Source: Pseudoalteromonas flavipulchra NCIMB 2033 = ATCC BAA-314
GTDB taxonomy: Bacteria > Pseudomonadota > Gammaproteobacteria > Enterobacterales > Alteromonadaceae
Assembly: GCA_000814665.1 (NCBI GenBank)
Contig: JWIH01000018.1
Location: 186,001 to 250,000 of the forward strand
Direction of reading: 5' to 3'
DNA: 64,000 nt
Shown piece after piece: positions 54,851 to 64,000 of this stretch. The notes under the pieces were generated by a model. The model had not been told where the DNA came from and ran no database searches. It saw nothing but the letters and a program-made list of their open reading frames with translations. Both the position numbers and the translations under genes were made by a program. Positions within the stretch are counted from its first letter, which is position 1; each line of letters opens with the position of its first letter.

Positions 54851-56242
54851 TTGGCCACAAATAACTTTTTAAAAAATATCCTAACTCTTGTTTCGGGCAC
54901 TGCTTCGGCGCAACTTATTTTGTTACTGATCTCGCCTGTTTTGACGCGACTCTATAGTGCGCAGCAGTTTGGTAACTTCGGTGTGTTCGTCAGTATTATC
55001 ACTATACTTTTAGTACTCGTCAGCTTGAAGTATGAGCTCGCGCTTCCCCTTGTAAAACAACATTCGATTGCTAAGGTGCTACTACACCTCTGCTTTATCT
55101 TGATCATATTGAGCTGCACAGTGGTTGCAGTTGTTGTCTATGCATTTGATTCATGGTTGATAGCGCATCTCAATCTATCGCTAGATAAAAGTGAGCTTTA
55201 TCTTATCCCTGTTGCGTTATTTGCTTGTGGTTGTTATCAACTTTTGCATTTTTACGCAATTAAAACAGAATCTTTTCGGGTGTTAAGTGTGTCAAAAGTG
55301 ACGCAATCTGTGATTATAGCAATAGCGCAAGTTGGACTTTCGTTGTGGACGGTTTTTGGTTTAGTGCTTGGGCATACTTTCGGGTTTATTGCATCGACTT
55401 TGATGTTTTTATTACAAAAGCGAGATACGTTACACTTTAACGGCTACAACCCAAAACGGTTGCTAGCGGTTGCTACACGCTTTAAAAACTTTCCTAAGTA
55501 TACGCTTTGGGCTTCATTGGCTAACACCTCAAGTACGATGTTGCCTGTAGTACTGTTTTCTGGTTACTACTCTGCGGCACTTGTTGGGCTCTACATTTTG
55601 GCACATAGAATGTTATTTGCACCTGTAACGCTCATCGGAAATGCGGTTGGAAATGTCTTTATGTCAAACGCCAAACATTATTTAGTTGCTGGAACGTTGG
55701 CAAAAAATACCCTGGATATTCATAATCGCCTGATACTGATTGCTATGCCTATTATGGCCTTAACTTTGCCTTTTTTACCTGAGATCTTTGCAGTGGTTTT
55801 CGGGGAAAAGTGGACTGAAGCGGGGGAGATTGCCCAGTTTATTGCTATATGGATCTACTTTGTATTTACTGCGTCTCCTATCAGTACTGTTTTGGTTGCA
55901 ATGGAAAAGCAAAAGCTTGCGGCTTATTTTGATTTTGTTTCTTGTATCGTTCGTCTAGGCAGCGTAGTGCTGTTATCTTCCATGGCTTTTAAAGATGCAA
56001 TTATGTACTTTTCAATTATCAATGCACTTGTAGTAAGTGCGTTCATCTTATTGGTTTTTTCGCAGCTCAATATTTCTATAGCAGACTTGATCATGCCGCA
56101 TTTAAAAGCGTTTGCTGTTTTATGTTTGCCAAGTTTTGTGATTATTCGCTTACTTGCCGAGCAAAGTGATTTCATTGGTTTTCTCAGTGCAGTGTTTGTC
56201 GTGTTGCCATTAACATTACTGATGATAAGGAAAAAGATTTGA
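54851..56242 (+). CDS. Wzx-like polysaccharide flippase (second copy)
   Basis: 463-residue MOP-superfamily protein with about 12 membrane segments. Opening helix LTLVSGTASAQLILLLISPVLTRLYSAQQFG is the LPS/capsule flippase pattern. The best start is TTG 54851 because no ATG precedes the conserved N-terminus. Heads a plus-strand operon with GT4 and the Asn-synthase-like gene (TTGA and ATGA overlaps). Only distantly similar to the first flippase. Confidence 0.83.
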   Translation: MATNNFLKNILTLVSGTASAQLILLLISPVLTRLYSAQQFGNFGVFVSIITILLVLVSLKYELALPLVKQHSIAKVLLHLCFILIILSCTVVAVVVYAFDSWLIAHLNLSLDKSELYLIPVALFACGCYQLLHFYAIKTESFRVLSVSKVTQSVIIAIAQVGLSLWTVFGLVLGHTFGFIASTLMFLLQKRDTLHFNGYNPKRLLAVATRFKNFPKYTLWASLANTSSTMLPVVLFSGYYSAALVGLYILAHRMLFAPVTLIGNAVGNVFMSNAKHYLVAGTLAKNTLDIHNRLILIAMPIMALTLPFLPEIFAVVFGEKWTEAGEIAQFIAIWIYFVFTASPISTVLVAMEKQKLAAYFDFVSCIVRLGSVVLLSSMAFKDAIMYFSIINALVVSAFILLVFSQLNISIADLIMPHLKAFAVLCLPSFVIIRLLAEQSDFIGFLSAVFVVLPLTLLMIRKKI

Positions 56243-57417
56243 AAGTGCTCGTTTTACCTTCTTGGTATCCACCGTACAAAGGGGAGTTTATTCAGCAACA
56301 GGCGGAAGCGCTGGCTGAACAGGGACATGATGTCATAGTGCAAAGCGTAGAGCGTATTTCACCAAGAGAGCTACTGCGATGGTTGAGTGCTTGGTGTTGG
56401 TTGTTTTCCGGTCGTTACACGTTATCGCAAGAAGGTCCGTTGACTGTCGCACGGGCGCCATTACCTGGTATTCCAAAGTTTTATACATTATATGCTGAGC
56501 TGTTTGCATTTAAATCTAAGCAAGTATTTAAACGTTACAGAAAGGTGATGCAGTACCAGCCAGATGTGATCCACGCACATAGTTTAATATGGGCCGGATA
56601 TGCAGCGAGCAAAATCGCAAAAATGCTTCCGGTTAATTATGTGGTCACCGAACATCGAGGGCGATTTATTAATAATCAGTACGTAAATGAGAGTGAAAAA
56701 CAGGAAATGTCACTGGTACAGGTTAAAAAAGCGCTGCAAGGGGCAAGTAAAGTCCTATGCGTCTCATCTAAGCTTATTCCTTACCTACAGAAAGTGTGTC
56801 CTGAGGCCAAGCTTGAAGTCCTTGCCAACATGGTAGATGTGGATCGTTTTACAATGAAACGTTCAACAGTACACCAAGCTTGTCAGTTTATCTGTGTTGC
56901 GCATGTTACGCCCCTAAAAGGTCATGAAACTTTGCTCCAAGCCTTCGCGAGCGTAGCATCCAAAGATAAAGATGTCTCATTAACGATAGTCGGTGATGGT
57001 TGGTATTTAAACCAGGTCAAGGAGTTAGCTGTAGAATTGAACCTCGAAAACCGAGTCAGTTTTACGGGCAACTTAACGGCGAGTGAAGTGGTGAGTGCGC
57101 TTCAGCAGGCAGATGTTTTTGTTCTTCCAAGTCAATACGAGGCCTTTGGGGTAGTATATATCGAAGCAATGAGTGCTGGCTTACCGGTTATCGCCACGAA
57201 TACTGGTGGGGCTGTGGACTTTGTAAATAAAGAAAATGGCATTTTGGTTGAACCAAATAATATCGAGTTACTTGCAAATACGATGCAGTATATGATGGAT
57301 AACAGAGCACGATACTGTAGCCAAACTATTGCAAAGCAAACTAAGCAGCGCTTTTCCACTGTGCACATTGCCAGTCAACTTAGTAAGCACTTACAGAGTG
57401 TATCGGAAGTCAAATGA
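56239..57417 (+). CDS. Glycosyltransferase family 4
   Basis: 392-residue GT-B enzyme opening VLVLPSWYPPYKGEFIQQQ; the donor domain shows CVAHVTPLKGHETLL, LTIVGDGWYLNQV and E-x7-E (QYEAFGVVYIEAMSAGLP). TTG 56239 overlaps the flippase stop (TTGA). Probably builds the repeat unit that the flippase exports. Confidence 0.88.
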   Translation: MKVLVLPSWYPPYKGEFIQQQAEALAEQGHDVIVQSVERISPRELLRWLSAWCWLFSGRYTLSQEGPLTVARAPLPGIPKFYTLYAELFAFKSKQVFKRYRKVMQYQPDVIHAHSLIWAGYAASKIAKMLPVNYVVTEHRGRFINNQYVNESEKQEMSLVQVKKALQGASKVLCVSSKLIPYLQKVCPEAKLEVLANMVDVDRFTMKRSTVHQACQFICVAHVTPLKGHETLLQAFASVASKDKDVSLTIVGDGWYLNQVKELAVELNLENRVSFTGNLTASEVVSALQQADVFVLPSQYEAFGVVYIEAMSAGLPVIATNTGGAVDFVNKENGILVEPNNIELLANTMQYMMDNRARYCSQTIAKQTKQRFSTVHIASQLSKHLQSVSEVK

Positions 57418-58988
57418 TGTATAGCGTAATAACAAACCATGTAAAAGCATTTGATGTCCTCGGAAGCCCCTACTTAGAGCAAAAAGGGCTCGATGATAGT
57501 GAGTTTGGTCGTGGGTTTTTCGAACGACACTCCCTCTCTTCATTATCTGGCTTTTTTGCATTGCTCAGCCATGAAGACGAGTTTGTGAGGCTTGTAGTTG
57601 ATAGAGTTCGCTCAATTCCATTATTTTATGCAGTAAAGAATGACAAAATATTGTTCTCCTCTGATTATGCTTGGCTGCATTCGGAGTTACAGCAAAATGA
57701 AGAGTGTGAGCAGGGTATAGCTGAGTTCGCATTAACTGGCTATGTGTGTGCAGATAGAACGCTATCTAAGCAAATAAAGCAAGTTGAGGCAGGCCAAAAA
57801 GTCATCATTTGTAAGCGCACTGGGACAGTCAGCAAATCAAACTATTTCCTATTCCAACATCATGAGCCTGAGGTTCAGGCTGAGTCTCTATATGTTGAAC
57901 AGTTAGACATGGCTGTGAGGGCTGTATTCAAACGGCTTATAGAATTTGCCGCTGGACGCCAAATTGTGCTGCCGCTTTCTGGTGGGTTTGACTCTCGACT
58001 CATCGCTTCAACGATAAAACAACTTGGCTATCAAAATGTCGTCTGTTTTTCCTATGGCTTAACAGGAAATAAAGAAGCAACGCTGAGCAAGCAAATTGCT
58101 ACTGGGCTGGGCTTTCAATGGTACTTTGTTGAGTATAACGAAGATAAATGGCGCAATGCTTGGTTTAGTGATGAAGCCAATGAGTTTCGAGAGATGGCCT
58201 CTAATGGTGTGTCTTTACCACATATACAGGATTGGTTGGCGGTCAGAGAATTAAAAGACAAACAGTTAATTTCAAGCGATGCCGTTTTTGTGCCAGGCCA
58301 CAGTGGCGATTTTGTCGCAGGCTCTCATATCCCAGACATTGTTTTTGAACAACAGCAGCTCTCAAAATCTGACCTAACCTCACACTTGCTTACGGATCAC
58401 TATAAGAATGTGCCAAGGCGACTTATTGAAACGCAGACATTCAATCGAATAAAGGTAAGCCTGCAGCAGCAATTATCAGATGGCGATGTTCTTAATGCAG
58501 AAGCGTTTGCTAATCAATATGAACTCTGGGATTGGCGAGAAAGACAGGCAAAATACATTATCAATTCGGTTCGTGTTTATGAGTTTTTTGGCATGCAATG
58601 GTGGTTGCCCTTATGGGATAAGGAATTTGTTGAGTTTTGGTGTGAAATGCCTCTGCAATATAGGAAAAAACGCCTTTGGTATAACGCCTATGTTGCTGAC
58701 AGATTCAAATCCGTGGTTGGCGCCCAAAGTGAAATCGCGGATAAAAATGCGGCGGATTTCAGTTTTGCTCGTAAGTTAGCGCATAGACTTTATCAAGTGA
58801 TGCCTACACCGCTCAAACAGCTTATCTATGGTAAAAAACTCAGAAATGACTTTGATAATCACTTTTTGGCATTTGGGGCGTTGCTTTCTGATGAGCAAAA
58901 AGATGAATATGCCAAGTTTGGTTACACCATGATTGGAGTTTATTCCTTACTGTTCTTACAATCTCGCTGGGGAAATAAAGAGAGCTAG
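57414..58988 (+). CDS. Asparagine-synthase-like protein (ATP-PPase, no N-terminal Cys)
   Basis: 524-residue protein. The N-terminal ~170 residues resemble a degenerate glutaminase (Ntn) domain, but no catalytic Cys follows the start (MMYSV), so glutamine-dependent amide transfer is unlikely by the usual route. The synthetase domain keeps the PP-loop LPLSGGFDSR (Ser189-Gly-Gly-Phe-Asp-Ser) that activates a carboxylate with ATP. In O-antigen loci such enzymes often amidate uronic acids; the wbp genes downstream would supply one. ATG 57414 overlaps the GT4 stop. A ~250-base gap follows. Confidence 0.75.
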   Translation: MMYSVITNHVKAFDVLGSPYLEQKGLDDSEFGRGFFERHSLSSLSGFFALLSHEDEFVRLVVDRVRSIPLFYAVKNDKILFSSDYAWLHSELQQNEECEQGIAEFALTGYVCADRTLSKQIKQVEAGQKVIICKRTGTVSKSNYFLFQHHEPEVQAESLYVEQLDMAVRAVFKRLIEFAAGRQIVLPLSGGFDSRLIASTIKQLGYQNVVCFSYGLTGNKEATLSKQIATGLGFQWYFVEYNEDKWRNAWFSDEANEFREMASNGVSLPHIQDWLAVRELKDKQLISSDAVFVPGHSGDFVAGSHIPDIVFEQQQLSKSDLTSHLLTDHYKNVPRRLIETQTFNRIKVSLQQQLSDGDVLNAEAFANQYELWDWRERQAKYIINSVRVYEFFGMQWWLPLWDKEFVEFWCEMPLQYRKKRLWYNAYVADRFKSVVGAQSEIADKNAADFSFARKLAHRLYQVMPTPLKQLIYGKKLRNDFDNHFLAFGALLSDEQKDEYAKFGYTMIGVYSLLFLQSRWGNKES

Positions 58989-59099
58989 CAGAAAGTTTTG
59001 TTGATTGCATTCTTTAACAGTTTTATTTCTTATACATGCTATATTCGCTCAGCTTTCTAAGCAAATTGTGACTTTTGTAGGCAATTAACAGCCTATCGG

Positions 59100-59129
59100 T
59101 TGTATCATTGCTTGGTAATAAGGTAAAAT
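59100..59129 (+). promoter_or_regulatory. Possible promoter of the wbpI operon
   Basis: TTGTAT (59100-59105), 18-base spacer, TAAAAT (59124-59129). Moderate match only. Confidence 0.35.
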
Positions 59130-59163
59130 CCGTCGGTTCACGGGCTGTGTAAAACGCGGTTTT

Positions 59164-59202
59164 GTAGGAAAAGTAGAAGGTCTTCTGAAATAGGTCTCCT
59201 AC
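59164..59202 (+). promoter_or_regulatory. Nested hairpin in the wbpI leader
   Basis: GTAGGA (59164-59169) pairs with TCCTAC (59197-59202) around an inner AGAAG-GT-CTTCT palindrome (59175-59186). It lies 34 bases upstream of the start. Possible RNA-level control. Confidence 0.45.
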
Positions 59203-59236
59203 GAGGAATATTCTCAACTAATTTGGCTACATATTT

Positions 59237-60319
59237 ATGAAAGTTGTAACAGTAATTGGGGCAAGGCCGCAATTTGTCAAAGCCGCTACATTTAGTCGCG
59301 CAGTCAGAGAGCACAATCAAACCAGCCAAAAAGCAGTGCAAGAAGTGATAGTTCATACGGGGCAACATTACGACGCCAATATGAGCGATATCTTTTTTGA
59401 AGAGATGCAAATTCCCAAGCCAGATTACAGTCTCGGAATTGGTGGTGGCACCCATGGACAAATGACCGGCCGTCAGTTGGAAGAGATTGAGAAGGTACTA
59501 TTAGAAGAAAAGCCTGACTGGGTTTTGGTTTATGGTGATACCAATTCGACACTAGCTGGTGCATTAGCTGCAGCTAAGCTTCATATTCCGGTTGCTCACG
59601 TTGAAGCTGGGCTACGTAGTTTTAATATGAGAATGCCTGAAGAGATTAATCGCATCCTCACCGACCAAATCAGCAAAATTCTATTCTGTCCTACAGATAC
59701 CGCTGTGCAAAACTTAGTACGAGAAGGCTTTAAAGACAAAAGCTGTCAGGTACGCAATGTCGGTGATGTGATGCTTGATGCTGCTAGTTTCTATACACAA
59801 AGCGCAAAGCGACCAGCTATCCCAGAATATGACAGTTTCTATCTGTGTACAATCCACCGAGCAGAAAACACCGACGATGAAAATCGTCTCAAAAGCATCA
59901 TTACAGCACTAAATGAGTTATCGGAAACTCAACCTGTCATTTGCCCTATTCACCCTAGAACACAAAAATTAGCTGAATGCTTGGGTCTTGAAATTAAGTT
60001 TGACGTAATACCGCCGGTGAGTTATTTCGAAATGGTATGGCTGTTAGAGCATTGCGAGATAGTACTAACGGATAGTGGTGGCCTTCAAAAAGAAGCGTAT
60101 TTTTTCTCAAAGCCATGTATTACAATGCGAGATCAAACTGAGTGGGTTGAACTGGTCAATACAGGCGTGAATCAACTAGTTGGCGCTGATAAACAAGCAA
60201 TTTTAAATGCGGTTGACGCTGCAAAAGCAACGAACTTTGCTCAAGTTGAGAGCTTATATGGTAACGGTGAAGCCGCGAAGGCGATATTGGCAGCTCTTCT
60301 GGAGTTTGAAAGCGCCTAA
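59237..60319 (+). CDS. wbpI: WbpI-like UDP-GlcNAc(3NAc)A 2-epimerase
   Basis: 360-residue non-hydrolysing nucleotide-sugar 2-epimerase (WecB fold): MKVVTVIGARPQFVKA, VYGDTNSTLAG, VEAGLRSFNMRMPEEINR and SGGLQKEA. HTGQHYDANMSDIFFEEM, IPKPDY and GGTHGQMTGR recall P. aeruginosa WbpI rather than WecB of enterics. That assignment gains support from wbpA- and wbpB-like genes downstream. Expected reaction: UDP-2,3-diacetamido-glucuronate to the mannuronate form. Overlaps the next gene by one base (TAATG). Confidence 0.85.
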   Translation: MKVVTVIGARPQFVKAATFSRAVREHNQTSQKAVQEVIVHTGQHYDANMSDIFFEEMQIPKPDYSLGIGGGTHGQMTGRQLEEIEKVLLEEKPDWVLVYGDTNSTLAGALAAAKLHIPVAHVEAGLRSFNMRMPEEINRILTDQISKILFCPTDTAVQNLVREGFKDKSCQVRNVGDVMLDAASFYTQSAKRPAIPEYDSFYLCTIHRAENTDDENRLKSIITALNELSETQPVICPIHPRTQKLAECLGLEIKFDVIPPVSYFEMVWLLEHCEIVLTDSGGLQKEAYFFSKPCITMRDQTEWVELVNTGVNQLVGADKQAILNAVDAAKATNFAQVESLYGNGEAAKAILAALLEFESA

Positions 60320-61395
60320 TGAAACATCAGTTTGAATATATCGCTTTTGTAGATGCCGAGAAGACGCCCGGTGTTGCAAAGAAAATAGATAGTACAGTTG
60401 CTTCTGCACAAAAGTTGGGCTTGAATGCCAAGTCTACTTTGCTTGCGCCAACGATGTCGGGAGCGTGGGGATTTATCAAGGCCCTGTTGAGCACCAATAC
60501 AGAAGTATTGTTTGTTCGTTTTTCTAGTTTATTGTTTCCATTTTTGTTTTTTCCTTTTTTGCTCGCGCGACTAAGAGGAACAAAAATAGTAGTGGATGTG
60601 CCAACGCCACGAAAGTCCGTGCTGGTAGAGCTTAAAACATCAGAGCCAAGAACGCTTGTAAGAATGTTTAAACAGAGTATCTCATTACTTTCTGCCAGTT
60701 GGGTGTTAATGCCTGCAAATCTAATAGTGCAATATGCGCAAGAATCTGCATGGTATTTATTCGGCGTTAAGCATAAAACACTTAAAATAGGTAACGGTAT
60801 TAATATACCTGAAGATTTGCCTGTAGCGCTGTCATCCTGGCAAGCCGATGATACCTTGAATTTAATTGCGGTAGCGCAACTCGCAGATTGGCATGGGTAT
60901 GATAGATTGTTGAAAGCAATCGCAGAGTTAGCAAATAAACCTGATGCGCCGAAAGTCAGTTTGACTATCGTAGGCGAAGGGGAAGCGTTTGAACCTTTGC
61001 AGAAACTGGCAAAATCATTAAAAATTGACTCGCAAGTTGAGTTTACGGGATTTTTATCGGGCGCTAGATTAGATGCACAGTTTAACAATGCACATATAGG
61101 CATAGCGAGCCTTGGCTTGTATCGCATAGGGCTTGATGAAGCTTCAGTATTGAAAGCCAGAGAGTATGTAGCAAGAGGATTAAGTGTCATTGGTGCCGCC
61201 AATGATCCTGACTTCCCCGCGGATTCTGATATTCGCTTGATGGTGAGTAATAGTGATAGCACGAATGACATCACGACGTTGATTTGTGAGTTACCGACTA
61301 AAACATTAATGTCACCTAGTGAGTTAAGAAAGTATGCGGAAGAAAACCTGAGCATGGAGAGTAAGCTCAAGCGTATTTTAGATAAGTTAAATTAA
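60319..61395 (+). CDS. Glycosyltransferase, GT4-like
   Basis: 358-residue GT-B-like protein. A hydrophobic segment (VLFVRFSSLLFPFLFFPFLLA, about 70-90) suggests membrane association. The C-terminal part has NLIAVAQLADWHGYDRLL, LTIVGEGEAFEPL and a degenerate GT4 E-x7-E (LDEASVLKAREYVARG). Starts within the wbpI stop. A long antisense frame on its minus strand is a shadow. Donor sugar unknown; ManNAc(3NAc)A or a neutral sugar are both possible. Confidence 0.75.
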   Translation: MKHQFEYIAFVDAEKTPGVAKKIDSTVASAQKLGLNAKSTLLAPTMSGAWGFIKALLSTNTEVLFVRFSSLLFPFLFFPFLLARLRGTKIVVDVPTPRKSVLVELKTSEPRTLVRMFKQSISLLSASWVLMPANLIVQYAQESAWYLFGVKHKTLKIGNGINIPEDLPVALSSWQADDTLNLIAVAQLADWHGYDRLLKAIAELANKPDAPKVSLTIVGEGEAFEPLQKLAKSLKIDSQVEFTGFLSGARLDAQFNNAHIGIASLGLYRIGLDEASVLKAREYVARGLSVIGAANDPDFPADSDIRLMVSNSDSTNDITTLICELPTKTLMSPSELRKYAEENLSMESKLKRILDKLN

Positions 61396-61414
61396 CAGAT
61401 AGTGTAGGCGTAAT

Positions 61415-62188
61415 TTGATTCATTCAAAAGTGTTAGATAACAAACTGTCCTCTAAAACAGTCTTTGATAAATTACTAGATGAGAGTACAAAAGGGCTGCC
61501 GCGTAGTATCGCTGTGACTTTTGTAAATCCATTTTCATACTCACTGTTGAGTAAAAATGCTCGTCTATTATCGGGACTGGACGTTATTTTTTCAGATGGT
61601 TCGTTGCATACAAAATTACATAACACTTTTAACCAAAATAAAATTCAGCGATTAAGCTTCGATTTTTCTTCGATAGCGGTCGATGTTTTACGCTTTGCCA
61701 ATCAAACAGGAAAACGCATCGCCTTTATTGGCGCAAAACCGACCTTAGTTGATGTCGCCGTCAAAAATTACGTCAGCATGTTTCCAGACCTCAATGTCGT
61801 TTATAAGCATCATGGTTATGTAAATGATGCGGCACTTAAGTCACAAGTCATCGCTGATCTTAATCAGCAGCAGCCAGAAATTATTGTTTGTGGCATGGGG
61901 ACTCCAAAGCAAGATGAATTTATTGTTGAATTAAAAAATGCTTTAGATACTCCTGCGTTACTGTTCACTTGTGGCGGATTTATTGAGCAGTCAGCAATTA
62001 AAGCTGACTATTATCACCCATTAGTAAAAAAACTTGGATTACGTTGGTTGCAAAGAGCGGTATTACACAAGCATGTTCGTCAAAGGCTTGTAAGAGAATA
62101 CCCAAAGTTTGTTGTTAGCTATCTGCGCGCACAAATGAAAAATAAACGCACTCAGTCAATCGAAGAAGCCAACCCTCGCGAGAAATAG
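61415..62188 (+). CDS. WecG/TagA/CpsF-family glycosyltransferase
   Basis: 257-residue GT26 enzyme that typically adds an N-acetylmannosamine-type sugar to Und-PP-GlcNAc. Motifs: [20 protein letters not shown], the [13 protein letters not shown] segment and [12 protein letters not shown], ending with the basic tail [21 protein letters not shown]. WecG itself uses UDP-ManNAcA on the WecA product; here the sugar may be the wbp product. TTG start 61415 (no ATG available). Eight bases separate it from the dehydrogenase gene. Confidence 0.84.
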   Translation: MIHSKVLDNKLSSKTVFDKLLDESTKGLPRSIAVTFVNPFSYSLLSKNARLLSGLDVIFSDGSLHTKLHNTFNQNKIQRLSFDFSSIAVDVLRFANQTGKRIAFIGAKPTLVDVAVKNYVSMFPDLNVVYKHHGYVNDAALKSQVIADLNQQQPEIIVCGMGTPKQDEFIVELKNALDTPALLFTCGGFIEQSAIKADYYHPLVKKLGLRWLQRAVLHKHVRQRLVREYPKFVVSYLRAQMKNKRTQSIEEANPREK

Positions 62189-62195
62189 GAAAAGT

Positions 62196-64000
<1,805 letters not shown>

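Noticed and set aside
60327..61370. 347-codon minus-strand ORF
   Set aside because: It is antisense to an intact glycosyltransferase; composition is Ser/Ala/Asn-rich with no recognisable domain, typical of a shadow frame.

Overview
The window (64 kb, one contig, edges inside genes at both ends) looks like the chromosome of a marine gammaproteobacterium of the order Alteromonadales, most likely Pseudoalteromonas or a close relative. The basis is the dcw cluster with dciA (DUF721) between lpxC and secA and no secM, a chitin/GlcNAc regulon with NagR-type operators, and moderate AT-rich composition. The genus is an inference, because no database search was possible.

Region 1 (1-17.7 kb) is conserved housekeeping DNA. 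It holds murE(partial)-murF-mraY-murD-ftsW-murG-murC-ddlB-ftsQ-ftsA-ftsZ-lpxC on the plus strand with tight ATGA/TTGA/TAATG couplings, then dciA on the minus strand sharing a bidirectional terminator with lpxC, then secA with a structured leader, and mutT.

Region 2 (17.7-27.7 kb) carries an M13 metallopeptidase lipoprotein, a GH20 beta-N-acetylhexosaminidase and a NagP-type GlcNAc transporter, the last two each preceded by a NagR-like palindrome. A 1.1-kb array of about ten BIME-like repeats (paired inverted REP hairpins joined by a GT-rich heptamer microsatellite) follows, then tRNA-His on the minus strand, an MscS channel and a DUF481 outer-membrane protein.

Region 3 (27.7-44.7 kb) starts with a large SLBB polysaccharide-export protein, a Wzz-type protein and WecA. 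It continues directly into an 11-gene type-II-secretion-like operon in an unusual order (G-E-F-H-I-J-K-L-M-C?-D). Next comes a very strongly codon-biased 563-residue exported protein with an EF-hand loop, its own promoter, a long hairpin-bearing leader and a strong terminator. This looks like an S-layer protein (Slr4-like) with a dedicated secretion machine, and it is the most interesting system in the window.

Region 4 (44.7-64 kb) is a mosaic accessory segment. It has an IS5-type transposase relic, a frameshifted sulfotransferase pseudogene, a TPR protein whose C-terminal half resembles a SET/LSMT lysine methyltransferase, a minus-strand module (GT4, flippase, sulfotransferase), another sulfotransferase plus GT4, a Kelch/cadherin-like lipoprotein, and a second flippase-GT4-asparagine-synthase-like operon. 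It ends with wbpI, a GT4, a WecG/TagA transferase, a WbpA/TviB dehydrogenase and the start of wbpB. The last genes match the UDP-ManNAc(3NAc)A pathway, so WecA (Und-PP-GlcNAc), the WecG-like transferase, the uronic-acid pathway, the flippases, and Wzz/SLBB export together outline a surface polysaccharide that is probably acidic and sulfated. No Wzy polymerase is evident within the window.
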